A stretch of DNA of 64,000 bases from an uncultured Geobacter sp. (GCA_937860145.1 CALMBF010000024.1:1-64000); one strand, 5' to 3'; positions 17,397 through 27,800 are shown, counted from the stretch's first letter. Notes: generated from the letters alone by a model not told the origin. Program-made: numbers and translations.

Positions 17397-19052
17397 ATGA
17401 ATAAACTAGTCTCAAGGCTTAAACACGCCGCAATTTTCATCCCCCTCACTTTTTTCGCCATCATCATTAGTTGGCAGTACCGTCCCTCTGCGATAACGGC
17501 CGATGGGCATACCTATCTGCAGATCGCCCGTAACATCCATTATGGCATAGGGCTGGGATGGCAGGCTTTATGGGCTTCTCCTCTCCATTCGATGCTGATC
17601 GCCTTGATCGCCTATCTGCCCGGGGCAAATGATCTTCAATATGCAACGGATATTGTGTCGATTCTCATGGGGGGGCTCCTTACCGTTTCACTCTATTTCC
17701 TGGCAACGTTACTGTTTGACCGGAAAGTGGGGGTGATGGCAACGATTGTTGTCCTCTCGTTCCCCCAAATCGTGGATATACATTTCAGCACCGAGCCGGA
17801 GATTACGTATACCGCCTTCCTGTTCGCCTCACTAGCGCTTCTTGTCGCCACAGTCAGAAACAATTCCTATGCATCGGCCATTCTGGCCGGCATTTCCTTT
17901 TCCCTTGCCTACCTGAGCCGTTCTGAAGGCTTTTTGATCATGGCCGTAACTCTTGCGGTTCTGTGCGGAACACAAGGCTTACGTTTTTACAAAACTAAAC
18001 TGGCAAGACTCTGTCTGACCATTGTCCTCTTCTTTTTCATCGCCTCATCACCATATCTGCACTTTCTGAAAAAGCATTACGGCGCATTCACCATCAGTCC
18101 AAAAGCAACCTACGTAATGATCTGGATGAAGAGCGAAGTTTACCACGATAACGACAAACGGGAATTGGCCAACGATGACTTGTGGGGCCTGACACCCGAA
18201 GGAAAGCTGAAATGGCAGCAGCCAAGCGGCCTAAGTGATCTCGTGAAGTTTCTCATGTCTCACCCGGCTAAAAGCCTTTCAGTCTACCTGCATAACCTTG
18301 CAACTGAGCTGCCAGGACGGATTCCCAACTCGAGCGGAAACCGGCGTTTCCCCCAGGTATACCCGATCTACATAGCCGTCCTTGCCCTGATTGCGGCATT
18401 TCTGCGCTGGGGCGATGACTCATCAGTCAAAAAGGCAGTCGTGTTTTCACCCCTGTTCATCCTGTTGATACTTCCCGTTTTCACGGGCGGGTGGAGCAAA
18501 TATCTCTTGCCGTATGCGCCACTTCTCATCATTGCCGCGTGTGGTGCACTGTCTCAGGTGACGGAAAATCTTGGGGCTTGTTGCAACAACCCTCGCCTGC
18601 GCCGGGTCATATTTGCCGTACCAGTGACAGTAATGGCACTACTGTCGGTTAACTTTCTTTCGGCTCTTGCGCAGAAATCCCCGGTACCCGATACCGATGA
18701 ATACCGCTACCGATTGAAGTTGGCCGGATACATGCGCGACGCTGCGTTGATGGCGCGGGGAAAATTCGGGCCAGGGCATAATTACATGGTCAACTGGAAC
18801 AAGATGATTTACTACCTTGATGGCCTCTGGACCCCCTTTCCCATTGCGGATACACTGACGGACCTCTTGGATTTTGCACGGCGCAATAATGTGGATTATA
18901 TCGTCAGGGACCTGGATGATAATGAAATTGATATGCCCGATTCAGACTTGTTCAGAAATACACCTCCCGGACTTAAGCTGGCAGGTATCTATCGGTCAAA
19001 AGATCTCAATTATGCAGTTTCTTTCTATGAGGTGCTTGAGAGCAGCAAATAG
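17397..19052 (+). CDS. GT39-like membrane glycosyltransferase, 551 aa
   Basis: The protein has about 11 predicted membrane spans. An early periplasmic loop reads ADGHTYLQIARNI, a GT-C/dolichyl-P-mannosyltransferase-like motif with an acidic pair. It is followed by FSTEPEITYTAFLFASLALL, which fits the ArnT/PMT pattern. Such enzymes move a sugar from a polyprenyl carrier to a lipid or protein on the periplasmic side; donor and acceptor are unknown. The start at 17397 (MNKLVSRLKH) removes a non-hydrophobic 38-residue extension beginning at 17283, but no good ribosome-binding site supports either. Base composition is visibly less GC-rich than the neighbours, which may reflect transfer. Confidence 0.72.
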   Translation: MNKLVSRLKHAAIFIPLTFFAIIISWQYRPSAITADGHTYLQIARNIHYGIGLGWQALWASPLHSMLIALIAYLPGANDLQYATDIVSILMGGLLTVSLYFLATLLFDRKVGVMATIVVLSFPQIVDIHFSTEPEITYTAFLFASLALLVATVRNNSYASAILAGISFSLAYLSRSEGFLIMAVTLAVLCGTQGLRFYKTKLARLCLTIVLFFFIASSPYLHFLKKHYGAFTISPKATYVMIWMKSEVYHDNDKRELANDDLWGLTPEGKLKWQQPSGLSDLVKFLMSHPAKSLSVYLHNLATELPGRIPNSSGNRRFPQVYPIYIAVLALIAAFLRWGDDSSVKKAVVFSPLFILLILPVFTGGWSKYLLPYAPLLIIAACGALSQVTENLGACCNNPRLRRVIFAVPVTVMALLSVNFLSALAQKSPVPDTDEYRYRLKLAGYMRDAALMARGKFGPGHNYMVNWNKMIYYLDGLWTPFPIADTLTDLLDFARRNNVDYIVRDLDDNEIDMPDSDLFRNTPPGLKLAGIYRSKDLNYAVSFYEVLESSK

Positions 19053-19262
19053 GACGTTCCTGCAAGGGAATCTTCCCGCCTGTCGGGAATCATTTTTCTC
19101 CCGTGGTTGTTCCTCTCGATAACAGGCGCGGTGTACGGTGCAGCTGTGCGTGAAAACGATAGCAGCGCCTGTGCCGCATGTCTGGTCTGCCTTTATTTGC
19201 GTGCGGTAGCACTCGGGAGCACCTTGACACGACTATGCCCAGAGACATCAGGTCAATAATGG

Positions 19263-19303
19263 AAAGGCCTTTGCGGCGCGTGGCTCGCAAAGGCCTTTAT
19301 TTC
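19263..19303. terminator. Bidirectional terminator between convergent genes
   Basis: AAAGGCCTTTGCG pairs perfectly with CGCAAAGGCCTTT across a 10-nt loop. It lies 211 bp after the GT39-like gene and 36 bp beyond the end of the convergent Ig-repeat gene. The rest of 19053-19262 holds nothing recognisable. Confidence 0.85.
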
Positions 19304-19338
19304 TGTTGACGACGCAAGAGTGCCTGTGACGTTCGTGT

Positions 19339-22300
19339 TTAGTTGACCGTCACCGTCGTCGTGCCGCTAACCCCTTTGCCGATCGACTTCGTCAGCTTGG
19401 CAGTGATGGTTACGGGGCCTCCCGCGCTCACTCCCTGGGCAAGCCCCTTGTTCTTCTTCGGTACGTTGATGACGGTAGCTATCTTGCTGTCAGACGACGA
19501 CCAGGCAAGGTTCACCGAGTTGGTCAGGTCCTGGGTCAGTCCTCCGGCATAGTTGCCCGTTGCCTTGAGCTGCAATGTCTTGCCGACGGCCAGCGTCGGA
19601 TTGGCAGGGGTGATGGTGATGCCGGTCAGGGCGGCAGACGATATGGTCAGACCCGTTTGCGAGGAGGTGGTCACCCCGGCATAGGCAAATGTTGCGCTGA
19701 TCGTCGTCCCCCCGGCTCTGAGCGGAGTCGCAAGCCCCTTGGAGCCGACGCTGTTGCTGATGGTCGCATTGATCTTGTTGGAGGATCTCCAGGTTACCTG
19801 GGTTGTCAAGTCTTGGCTTGATGCATCGGAAAAATTCCCCGTCGCTGTATATTGCTGTGTCGCGCCCAGGAAGATGGTTGCGGCGGCAGGTGCGACCGTA
19901 ATCGATTGAAGGGTTGAACTGGACACTGTCAGGGTCGTGGTGGCAGTCGCCGTTCCGAGTGCGGCCGTGATCGTGGTCGTTCCCGCGGCGATGGATGTAG
20001 CCAGGCCACGCGTGCCAGTTGCATTGCTGATGCTCGCGACCGAACCTGCCGATGATGTCCAGGCGACCAATGCGGAGATGTCCTGAACCGACCCGTCGGT
20101 GAAGGTCCCGGTCGCGGCGAACTGCAGCGACGTTCCCAGGGCGATGCGGGGCGTAGCCGGCGAAATCGTAATGGATGACAAGGTGGCGGCCGTTACAGTC
20201 AGCGTTGCGGGCGGAGAGACAACGCCCAGGTACGAAGCCGTGATATTCGCCTGGCCCGCGGCAGTGGTGGATGCCATGCCGTTGGACCCGTTTGCATTGC
20301 TGATCGTGGCAACCGCTGTGTTGTCAGTTTTCCACGTTACCTGCGCAGTGAGGTCCTGGTTGGAACCGTCATCAAAGTTCCCGGTGGCATAAAACTGCTG
20401 GGGTACTCCGATGGGCACGTTTGCAGTTGCAGGACTGACATCTATCGACACAAGCTTTGCAAGGTGGACGGTGAGGGGAGCACTGCCGGAAACCGGTCCC
20501 AGGGCGGCGGTAATAGTGACCACCCCCGCGTTGGCCGAAGTTACCAGGCCTGTTGAACTGACCGTCGCCACGGAGTTGTCAGATGAACTCCAGGAAACAA
20601 TGGTCGTCAGATCGACTGTCGTACTGTCGGAGTAAGTTCCGGTGGCCGTGAACTGCTCGGTAGTCCCCGCATTGATTTCCGTTGAGCTGGGGGTTACATC
20701 GATGGACTCAAGCGTGGCAGAGGTTACGGTCAGCGTGGCACTGCCCGATTTGCCGGCCAGTGATGCTGTCACTGTCGTCGTCCCCGTCGATCTCGATACT
20801 GCCAGCCCTGTCTTTAGGCCGACAGTCGCAACGGAGGCGCTGGACGAGCTCCACGTTACCTGCGTCGTCAGGTCCTGGACGGTATTGTCGGTGAACACGC
20901 CCGTGGCCGTAAACTGCTGGCTCCTCCCCAGGGCAATGCTCGGTACGGCAGGTGTAACGCCGATAGACACCAGTGCGGCATTGGTCACCGTCAGCACCGT
21001 GCTCCCCGTCATGGATCCCAGGGTTGCCGTGACAGTGGTGGCTCCGGGGGCGACGGTTGTGGCCAGGCCTTTGCTGCCGGATGAATTGCTGACCGTGGCA
21101 ACCGATGGGGCGGACGAACTCCAGGTCACCTGCGTCGTCAGGTCCTGGAGAGTATTGTCGGAGAACAGGCCCATGGCGGTAAACTGCTGACTCCTCCCCA
21201 GGGCGATGGTAGGAACGGCAGGTGTTACGCCGATTGAAACCAGTGTGGCATTGGTAACCGTCAGCACCGTGCTCCCCGCAATGGATCCCATGGTCGCCTT
21301 GACTGTGGTCGACCCGGTGGCGACGGATGTCGCCAGGCCGTTACTTCCGGCTGAATTGCTGACCGCGGCAACCGATGGGGCGGTCGAGCTCCATGTCACC
21401 TGCGTCGTCAGGTCCTGGACGGTATTGTCGGTGAACACGCCCGTGGCCGTAAACTGCTGGCTCCTCCCCAGGGCAATGGACGGAACGGCTGGTGATACGC
21501 CGATGGATACCAGCGCGGCATTGGTGACCGTCAGTACCGTGCCCCCCGTAATGGAACCCATGGTTGCCGTGACTGCGGTCGATCCGGGGGTGACGGTCGT
21601 GACCAGGCCGGAGCTGCCGCTTGCATTGCTGACCGCGGCAACCGATGGGGCGGTCGAGCTCCATGTTACCTGCGTCGTGAGATCCTGGACGGTATTGTCG
21701 GTGAACAGGCCCATGGCTGTTAACTGCTGACTTCTCCCCAGGGCGATGCTTGGCAGGGCTGGTGTTACGTCGATTGAAACCAGCGCAGCAGTGGTAACCG
21801 TCAGCACCGTGCCCCCTGTAACGGATCCCATGGTTGCCGTGACAGTGGTGGCTCCGGTGGCGACGGTTGTGACCAGTCCTCTGCTGCCGGCCGAATTGCT
21901 GACCGCGGCAACCGCTGCGGCGGCCGAACTCCATGTCACCTGCGTCGTCAGGTCCTGGACGGTGTTGTCGGTGAACAGGCCCATGGCAGTAAACTGCTGC
22001 TTCGTGCCAAGGGCGATGGTCGGGGCGGCAGGTGTTACGCCGATTGAAACCAGTGCGGCATTGGTGACCGTCAATACGGTGCTCCCCGTAATGGATCCCA
22101 TGAGCGCACTGACCGTGGTCGTTCCGGGGGCAACGGTTGTGACCAGGCCGTTGCTGCCGGTTGCATTGCTGACCGTCGCAACCGATGCGGCGGACGAACT
22201 CCAGAGAACCAGGCTGGTCAGGTCCCTGTGAGAGTTGTCCGAATAGATGCCGGTGGCGGTGAGTTGCTGCGAAGTCCCGCTCGCAATGGCCGGATTGGTC

Positions 22301-22425
22301 GGGGTAACCTCTATCGAGACAAGCACTGCCGACGATCCACCGCCGCCGCCACCGCAGCCGAACATGCAGGAAAGGATCATTAAACCGCACAGCAGACCAA
22401 ATACCGCCCTGAGACCTGTTTTCAT
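19339..22425 (-). CDS. Large surface lipoprotein with eleven Ig-like (BIG_2) repeats
   Basis: The 1028-residue protein begins with a signal ending in a lipobox-like cysteine (MILSCMFGCGGGGGG), then eleven units of about 90 residues. Each starts like LVSIGVTPAVPSIALG and contains QQFTATGVFTDNTVQDLT, WSS, VATVSN and a TTVTATMGSITG strand, the BIG_2 bacterial Ig-like pattern. Units 2-6 are nearly identical at the DNA level. No catalytic or anchoring domain follows the last repeat. It is probably a cell-surface stalk or adhesin on the outer membrane; partner unknown. The gene is 128 bp downstream of a predicted outer-membrane barrel gene and may be co-transcribed. Confidence 0.88.
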   Translation of the reverse strand: MKTGLRAVFGLLCGLMILSCMFGCGGGGGGSSAVLVSIEVTPTNPAIASGTSQQLTATGIYSDNSHRDLTSLVLWSSSAASVATVSNATGSNGLVTTVAPGTTTVSALMGSITGSTVLTVTNAALVSIGVTPAAPTIALGTKQQFTAMGLFTDNTVQDLTTQVTWSSAAAAVAAVSNSAGSRGLVTTVATGATTVTATMGSVTGGTVLTVTTAALVSIDVTPALPSIALGRSQQLTAMGLFTDNTVQDLTTQVTWSSTAPSVAAVSNASGSSGLVTTVTPGSTAVTATMGSITGGTVLTVTNAALVSIGVSPAVPSIALGRSQQFTATGVFTDNTVQDLTTQVTWSSTAPSVAAVSNSAGSNGLATSVATGSTTVKATMGSIAGSTVLTVTNATLVSIGVTPAVPTIALGRSQQFTAMGLFSDNTLQDLTTQVTWSSSAPSVATVSNSSGSKGLATTVAPGATTVTATLGSMTGSTVLTVTNAALVSIGVTPAVPSIALGRSQQFTATGVFTDNTVQDLTTQVTWSSSSASVATVGLKTGLAVSRSTGTTTVTASLAGKSGSATLTVTSATLESIDVTPSSTEINAGTTEQFTATGTYSDSTTVDLTTIVSWSSSDNSVATVSSTGLVTSANAGVVTITAALGPVSGSAPLTVHLAKLVSIDVSPATANVPIGVPQQFYATGNFDDGSNQDLTAQVTWKTDNTAVATISNANGSNGMASTTAAGQANITASYLGVVSPPATLTVTAATLSSITISPATPRIALGTSLQFAATGTFTDGSVQDISALVAWTSSAGSVASISNATGTRGLATSIAAGTTTITAALGTATATTTLTVSSSTLQSITVAPAAATIFLGATQQYTATGNFSDASSQDLTTQVTWRSSNKINATISNSVGSKGLATPLRAGGTTISATFAYAGVTTSSQTGLTISSAALTGITITPANPTLAVGKTLQLKATGNYAGGLTQDLTNSVNLAWSSSDSKIATVINVPKKNKGLAQGVSAGGPVTITAKLTKSIGKGVSGTTTVTVN
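20845..22230. repeat. Tandem 270-bp DNA repeats within the Ig-repeat gene
   Basis: The phrase GGTCCTGGAC or close variants ends at 20880, 21150, 21420, 21690 and 21960, an exact 270-bp period equal to 90 codons. Flanking sequence for over 60 bp is the same or nearly so at 20880 and 21420. Outer units of the gene are more diverged. Confidence 0.93.
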
Positions 22426-22553
22426 AATACTAATCCTTTCTCGATGTACGTTTATCCTATCCGGCAGGCACTACCTGCCAGATGCTGTCGGACTGTCGAA
22501 CTGGAGGCTCTCCACGGACATTGCCATGCACAAGGTATGTGGCACTCGTCACC

Positions 22554-23333
22554 TCAGAACCGGTATCTGAGCCCCAGTACCAGGGAGTGGCTGTTAAACG
22601 TCCCATCGATCGTGTCGAATTGGAATTTTTGCGAACCGAGATATCTGTAGCCAAGGTCGACGCTCAATCGGGGAGTGGCTTTGATGCCGATGCCGGCGCT
22701 TGCCTGGTAGGAAAAGACCCCGTCGGTATCATGTTGCCAAACCTGGTAGCCAAGGATCGTGCCTGCATCGATCGAAACCCTTGAGTACCCGATCCCGGCG
22801 CCGACATAGGGTCTGATTATACTGTTCGTGGGGATGTCATAATAGCCGTTCAGCAGTGTCGACACCGTGGAGAGGGAGCCGTCGAGGCCGTTCTCATAGC
22901 CGTGGAACGTACCTTTGTCCATGTTCGCAGTGCGATAGGCAACTTCGACCTCCGCGCGGACATTGTTTCCGAACTCGTAACCGACTGCTCCGCCGACCAG
23001 GTAACCTTTCTTGAAGGAGATTGTCGCGTCATTGCCCATGCTGGAGAGATCTGAATCGGACGGCATGAACAGTCCGGCGGAAACGGTGCCGTAGAACCTG
23101 TTCTCAAAGAACCGCCACGGCTGGGTTTGTTCCGTCAAATCTTTTTCTCCCGGCGTGACGGGTTCCTTTTTCTCGGTACCCTCACGCTTCATCTGTTCTC
23201 TCTCTTGCCGTTTCCCCTCCCACCCCTTGAAGGTCGGTTCGTCTCCAAGCAGGACGGAGCCGGCGTTTGCATGCGTTGAGAGGCAGAGGATGGTTGCCAG
23301 CAGGCAACCTATGCACCAAGACCATTTATTCAT
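22554..23333 (-). CDS. Outer-membrane beta-barrel protein (opacity/OmpA-like porin fold)
   Basis: The 259-residue protein has a signal peptide ending LSTHANA and a charged linker (about 36-75, rich in Lys/Glu). It then has an eight-strand-like barrel with alternating aromatic and glycine residues, ending SLVLGLRYRF with the C-terminal phenylalanine expected for outer-membrane insertion. Motifs such as GAAGYEFGNNVRAEVEV-type strands and RPYVGAGIGYSRV match the outer-membrane beta-barrel (PF13505-like) family. The ATG at 23333 has GGGAGGG 5 bp upstream. Function is unknown; the neighbour downstream is the Ig-repeat lipoprotein. Confidence 0.88.
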   Translation of the reverse strand: MNKWSWCIGCLLATILCLSTHANAGSVLLGDEPTFKGWEGKRQEREQMKREGTEKKEPVTPGEKDLTEQTQPWRFFENRFYGTVSAGLFMPSDSDLSSMGNDATISFKKGYLVGGAVGYEFGNNVRAEVEVAYRTANMDKGTFHGYENGLDGSLSTVSTLLNGYYDIPTNSIIRPYVGAGIGYSRVSIDAGTILGYQVWQHDTDGVFSYQASAGIGIKATPRLSVDLGYRYLGSQKFQFDTIDGTFNSHSLVLGLRYRF

Positions 23334-23411
23334 AACTACCCTCCCGGGGACTCTGTCGTACAATCGCACCATGACGCGATCGAGAGTCATTACTGCATGA
23401 AAGTTAACGCA

Positions 23412-23439
23412 TATTATATTTAATTGCACTAATGTCAAG
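23412..23439 (-). promoter_or_regulatory. Sigma-70 promoter of the barrel-protein gene
   Basis: On the minus strand TTGACA and TAATAT are separated by 16 bp, about 79 bp upstream of the ATG. The remaining stretch to 23692 holds a CACAGCGC...GCGCTGTG hairpin near 23600 and nothing else recognised. Confidence 0.6.
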
Positions 23440-23692
23440 GGTGCTCTGGGGGGAATGCAGTATGCTGTAAGCTCTGAGTTCATAACATCATTACACGTAA
23501 AGGAAATTCTGCAAGTGGCATGGTTTTCATTTTGGTGGGGTGATCAAGGGGGGCGGGAGTGACGCTCAGCAAGTGATGGCAATGGCATTCACAGCGCTTG
23601 TCGCTGCGCTGTGAGCCGTTGGTCCGAATGGGATGCAAGGAGTCGGGACACTCCAAGGTACGGATGCGGAGGCAGACAATATTGCTACACAA

Positions 23693-23726
23693 AAAAACGG
23701 GTACCCCTGAGGAGATACCCGTTTTT
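23693..23726 (-). terminator. Terminator downstream of tRNA-Arg
   Basis: AAAAACGGGTA pairs with TACCCGTTTTT. On the minus strand the hairpin ends in a run of T, 9 bp after the encoded CCA of the tRNA. Confidence 0.85.
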
Positions 23727-23734
23727 CTTGTGTG

Positions 23735-23811
23735 TGGCGCGCCCGGAGAGATTCGAACTCCCGACACCCTGGTTCGAAGCCAGGTACTCTATCCGGCTGA
23801 GCTACGGGCGC
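23735..23811 (-). tRNA. tRNA-Arg (anticodon TCG)
   Basis: The minus strand folds as a standard cloverleaf. The acceptor stem is GCGCCCG/CGGGCGC with discriminator G and an encoded CCA. The anticodon arm is CCTGG, loop CTTCGAA, CCAGG, giving anticodon TCG for CGA arginine codons. The T-loop TTCGAAT is intact. Confidence 0.96.
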
Positions 23812-23976
23812 ATGTCCGTCGGACATTAGTACCTTCGGCGTTCGGAGCGTGTCAAGTGTTAAGTGTGAGCAAAATTTAAAAAATGGATCGGTTGCTGCTG
23901 CTTTTACTGGCATTGACGCCTGTTTGGGTGTATAAAGCGTGTCGCTTGCAGTCCAACGGAGGAAGGATTCGATTTC

Positions 23977-24576
23977 ATGCATGAACTGATCAACTGGCTG
24001 CTCAGTACCATCGGTGCCATGGGATATCCGGGCATATTCATGCTCATGGCGATGGAGAGTTCCGTCATCCCGGTGCCGAGCGAACTGGTCATGCCGCCGG
24101 CCGGCTACCTTGCCCACCAGGGGGAGATGAACATCTGGGTGTCGATTCTCATGGGGACGCTGGGGAGTCTGGTGGGTGCCTATGCCAATTACTTTGTCGC
24201 CCATTACCTGGGGCGGCCGCTGGTGCTGAAGTACGGCAGGTACGTCTGGATAACCGAGCACAAGTTTGCCAAGGTGGAGAAGTTTTTCCTGCGGCACGGC
24301 GAGATCTCGACCTTCATCGGCCGTCTGCTCCCGGTGGTCCGTCACCTGATCTCCATCCCGGCAGGTATCGCCGGCATGAACCATCTCCGCTTCTCCCTCT
24401 ACACCCTGGCGGGTGCGGGGATCTGGTGCACCATCCTGGCGTGGATCGGCTACTTCATCGGCAGGGAACAGGCGTTGATCATGAAGTATTCCCATCAGGC
24501 GGTGATCGGTGTGGTGGTCTTCAGCGCCGTCCTGGTGGCTGTGTATGTCTGGAGACAGCAAAGGGGAGACCGGTAA
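23977..24576 (+). CDS. DedA-family inner-membrane protein
   Basis: The 199 residues carry the DedA/SNARE-associated (VTT) signature: MESSVIPVPSELVMPPAGYLA with an early acidic residue, GSLVGAYANYFVAHYLG, and FIGRLLPVVRHLISIPAGIAGM with its conserved arginines. There are about five membrane segments. Members are proposed to flip polyprenyl or phospholipid carriers and affect proton-motive force and envelope integrity. The ATG follows GGAAGG. The gene is single, and its stop codon lies inside the terminator hairpin. Confidence 0.93.
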   Translation: MHELINWLLSTIGAMGYPGIFMLMAMESSVIPVPSELVMPPAGYLAHQGEMNIWVSILMGTLGSLVGAYANYFVAHYLGRPLVLKYGRYVWITEHKFAKVEKFFLRHGEISTFIGRLLPVVRHLISIPAGIAGMNHLRFSLYTLAGAGIWCTILAWIGYFIGREQALIMKYSHQAVIGVVVFSAVLVAVYVWRQQRGDR

Positions 24577-24589
24577 CCGGCCTCCCCTT
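24561..24589. terminator. Hairpin terminator overlapping the dedA stop
   Basis: AAGGGGAG and CCTCCCCTT-type arms with an inner CCGG/CCGG stem form a strong hairpin. It can serve dedA on the plus strand and the 30-codon gene on the minus strand. Confidence 0.75.
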
Positions 24590-24616
24590 CAGGCGTGCGT
24601 CGTAGCGGTGGCTGAC

Positions 24617-24709
24617 CTACTTCTCGCTCTTGTAACCTGAGAAGCAGACGAACTGAGCCAGCAGAACGACAGAGGAGAGTGCGACAAGACCGATGATGAT
24701 TGTTGTCAT
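24617..24709 (-). CDS. Predicted 30-aa single-span membrane peptide
   Basis: A short frame codes MTTIIIGLVALSSVVLLAQF followed by VCFSGYKSEK. It has an ideal GGAGG ribosome-binding site 6 bp before the ATG. One hydrophobic span (about residues 3-23) is followed by a short basic/acidic tail, like small subunits or regulators of membrane complexes such as CydX or KdpF, although no sequence match to those is seen. It lies alone between the terminator after dedA and the end of the metal-efflux operon. The 135-bp region upstream has a CATAAT -10-like box but a poor -35. Confidence 0.62.
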   Translation of the reverse strand: MTTIIIGLVALSSVVLLAQFVCFSGYKSEK

Positions 24710-24844
24710 GGGGTACCTCCAGTTTTATTTGGGCGGTTAATTTAATGAGCTGAAAGAATTATGGCATGTTGTTGCGAAAAATGTACAGTTAATTAAAAGC
24801 AATCTTTCCCCACCCCTCCAGCCGCTCACCCCCTTCTCCCTCCG

Positions 24845-27800
24845 TTAATTCCCTCTCTTTTCGAACCAGCCGTACACCGCCGGAATGATCAGCAGTGTCA
24901 GGATGGTTGAGGTGATCAGCCCCCCCACGACGACCGTGGCCAGCGGCTTCTGGATCTCCGAACCGGTGCCGGTGGCCAGCAGCATCGGCATCAGGCTGAA
25001 GATGGCGATGGAGGCGGTCATCAGCACCGGCCGGAGGCGGTCGACAGCCCCTTTCCTGATGGCCTCACCCAGTCCCAGACCCTCCTCCCGCAGCTGGGCG
25101 ATGCGGGATACCAGCACCAGGCCGTTCAGCACCGCCACCCCGAACAGTACGATGAAGCCGACCGACGCCGGGACCGAGAGGTACTGGCCGGAGAGGAACA
25201 GGGAGAAAATGCCGCCGATCAGGGCGAACGGCAGGTTGGAGATCACCAGCAGCGCCAGGCGGATGGAGCGGAAGGTGACGTAGAGCAGCAGCAGGATAAG
25301 ACCGATGGCCACCGGGCCGATGACCATCAGCTTGTGCATGGCCCGCTGCTGGTTCTCGAACTGCCCCCCCCAGGTGAGGTAGTAGCCGGCGGGGAGTTTG
25401 ACCTTGTCCCTGATCTTCTGTTTCGCCTCGGCCACAAAGCTCCCCATATCCCGGCCGGTGACATTCATCTCGATGCCGATCCGGCGCACCCCGTCCTGAC
25501 GACTGATCTGCACCGGTCCTTCCACCATCTTCACGTCGGCCAGCTGCTCCAGGGGGATGTTCATCCCGGTTTTGGTGGTGATCAGCAGGTTCCTGATGGC
25601 CTCAAGAGAGTTACGCTTCTCTTCGGGCAGCCGGACCGTGATGTCGAAGCCCCGGTTTGCCTCGTAGAACGTGGAGGCGGCCTTGCCAGCTACGGCTATT
25701 TCGATGACATCCTGCACGTCGCTGATGTTCAGCCCGTAGCGCGCTATTTTCGCCCGGTCGATGGTGACGGTCAGATAGGGCTGGCCGGAGACCTTCTCCG
25801 TGTTCAGGTCCGTTCCTCCCCTGACGGTGGAGAGGACCTTGGCAATGTCAGCCGATTTTTCATTCAGAACGTCAAGGTCGTCACCGAACAGTTTGACAAT
25901 CAGCTGGGCACGGGTGCCGGCCACCAGCTCGTCGATGCGGCACTGGATCGGCTGGCTGAAGCCGAAACTGATTCCCGGGATGGTCTCCAGTGCCTCGCGC
26001 ATCTCGTTGGTCAGCGCTTCCTTGGAGATGTCCCGTTTCCATGCGCTCTTCGGCTTGAACACCCCCACGTACCCGGTCTTGTCCACACCGCGGGTATCAA
26101 GGGCCACGCCGGTCTGCCCGATGCGGCCGATGACCACATCCAGTTCGTCGAACTTCTTCAGTCTTGCGGCAGCCTGCTGGTTGACTTCCTGTGCCTTGGC
26201 CAGGGAAACACCGGGAAGCATGGCGATATCCATGTCGAAGGAGCCTTCGTCCATGATCGGGATGAACTCGGTTCCGAGCCGAGTCACCAGGAACAGCGAA
26301 GCAACCAGCAGGCCGCCGGCGATGCCAAGGACCACCCTTTTCCTGTCCAGTGCATATTCCAGCATCGGCAGATACTGTTTCTTTGCCCAGGCCATGATCC
26401 TGCTTTCGACTTCCGGCTGGGGCTTGAGGAACAGGCTGCAGAGGACCGGAATGATGAAGATGGAGAGGAGCAGGGAGGAAAGCAGGGCAATGGCGACGGT
26501 GATGGCCAGCGGGCCGAACATCTTCCCTTCGATCCCCTCCAGGGTCAGGATCGGGATGAAGGTCAGGGCGATGATCAGTTCGCCGAAGATGCTCGGTTTT
26601 CTGACCTCCATGACCGCCTTGAGCACCGTGGTGAGCTTTGGCTGCAGGTGCCCTTCCTCGCTCAGGTGCCGCTGGACGTTCTCCACCTGGATGATGGTGG
26701 TGTCGATGATCATGCCGATGGAAATGGCCAGACCGCCGAGGGACATGAGGTTGGCGGTGATACCGGTCAGCTTCATGACGATGAAGGTTGCCAGGAGCGA
26801 CAAGGGGAGCGCCAGCAGGACGACGATGCTCCCCCGGATGCTGTTCAGCAGCAGGTAGAGGATGATAAGCACCAGGATGGAGCCCTCGATGAGCGCCTTG
26901 TTGACCGTGCCCACACTGGCCTTGACGATGTCGCTCCGGTCGTAATAGGGGACCAGCTTGACCCCGTCCGGCAGCATGGTGCTTTCGTTGATCTCCTTGA
27001 CCTTTGCCGCCACCCGGGCAACCACGTCACGGCTGTTGGCGCCCCGCAGCATCATGACGATGCCGCCGACCGCTTCGTCGGCGCCGTTCTTGATGGCGGC
27101 CCCCATGCGGACCGCTTCGCCCACCTTGATCTGTGCCACGTCCCGCAGATAGGTCGGTGTCCCCTTCTGCGACCTGAGGACGATATTTTCGATATCGCTG
27201 ATGCTCTGGATCAGGCCGACACCCCGGACGATGTACTGGTCAGTGCCCCGTTCCAGGATATTGCCTCCGACGTTGCTGTTGTTGCTGCCGATGGCAGTGT
27301 AGACATCGTCCACGGTGACGCCGTACTTCACCAGTTTCTCCGGCGAGACCAGCACCTGGTACTGCTTGAAGTAGCCGCCGAAGGAGTTGATCTCGTTGAC
27401 GCCGGCCACGCTCTTCAGCTGGGGGGTGATGATCCACTCCTGAACCGTGCGCAGGTTGGTCAGGTAGGCCCGTTTCTGTTCCGGGTCCTGGGGGACCTTC
27501 CCTTCCAGGGTGTACTGGTAGATCTCCCCCATGGCCGTGCCGATGGGGCCCATGGCGACCTGAACACCTTTCGGTACCTTCTCCCGAGCCTCGGCCAGCC
27601 GCTCGAACACCAGTTGCCGGGCGAAGTAGATGTCCACGTTGTCCTTGAAGACAACGGTGACGATGGAGAGGCCGAACTTGGTGACCGAGCGGAGCTGCTC
27701 GATGTCCGGCAGGCCGCGCATGGCCATCTCGATCGGCTGGGTGACGCTCCGTTCGATCTCCTCAGCGGACAGGCCGTCGGCATGGCTGACCACCTCGACC

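Noticed and set aside
20845-22230. CRISPR-like array
   Set aside because: Repeats are 270 bp, in frame within a coding gene, with no short repeat-spacer pattern and no cas genes.
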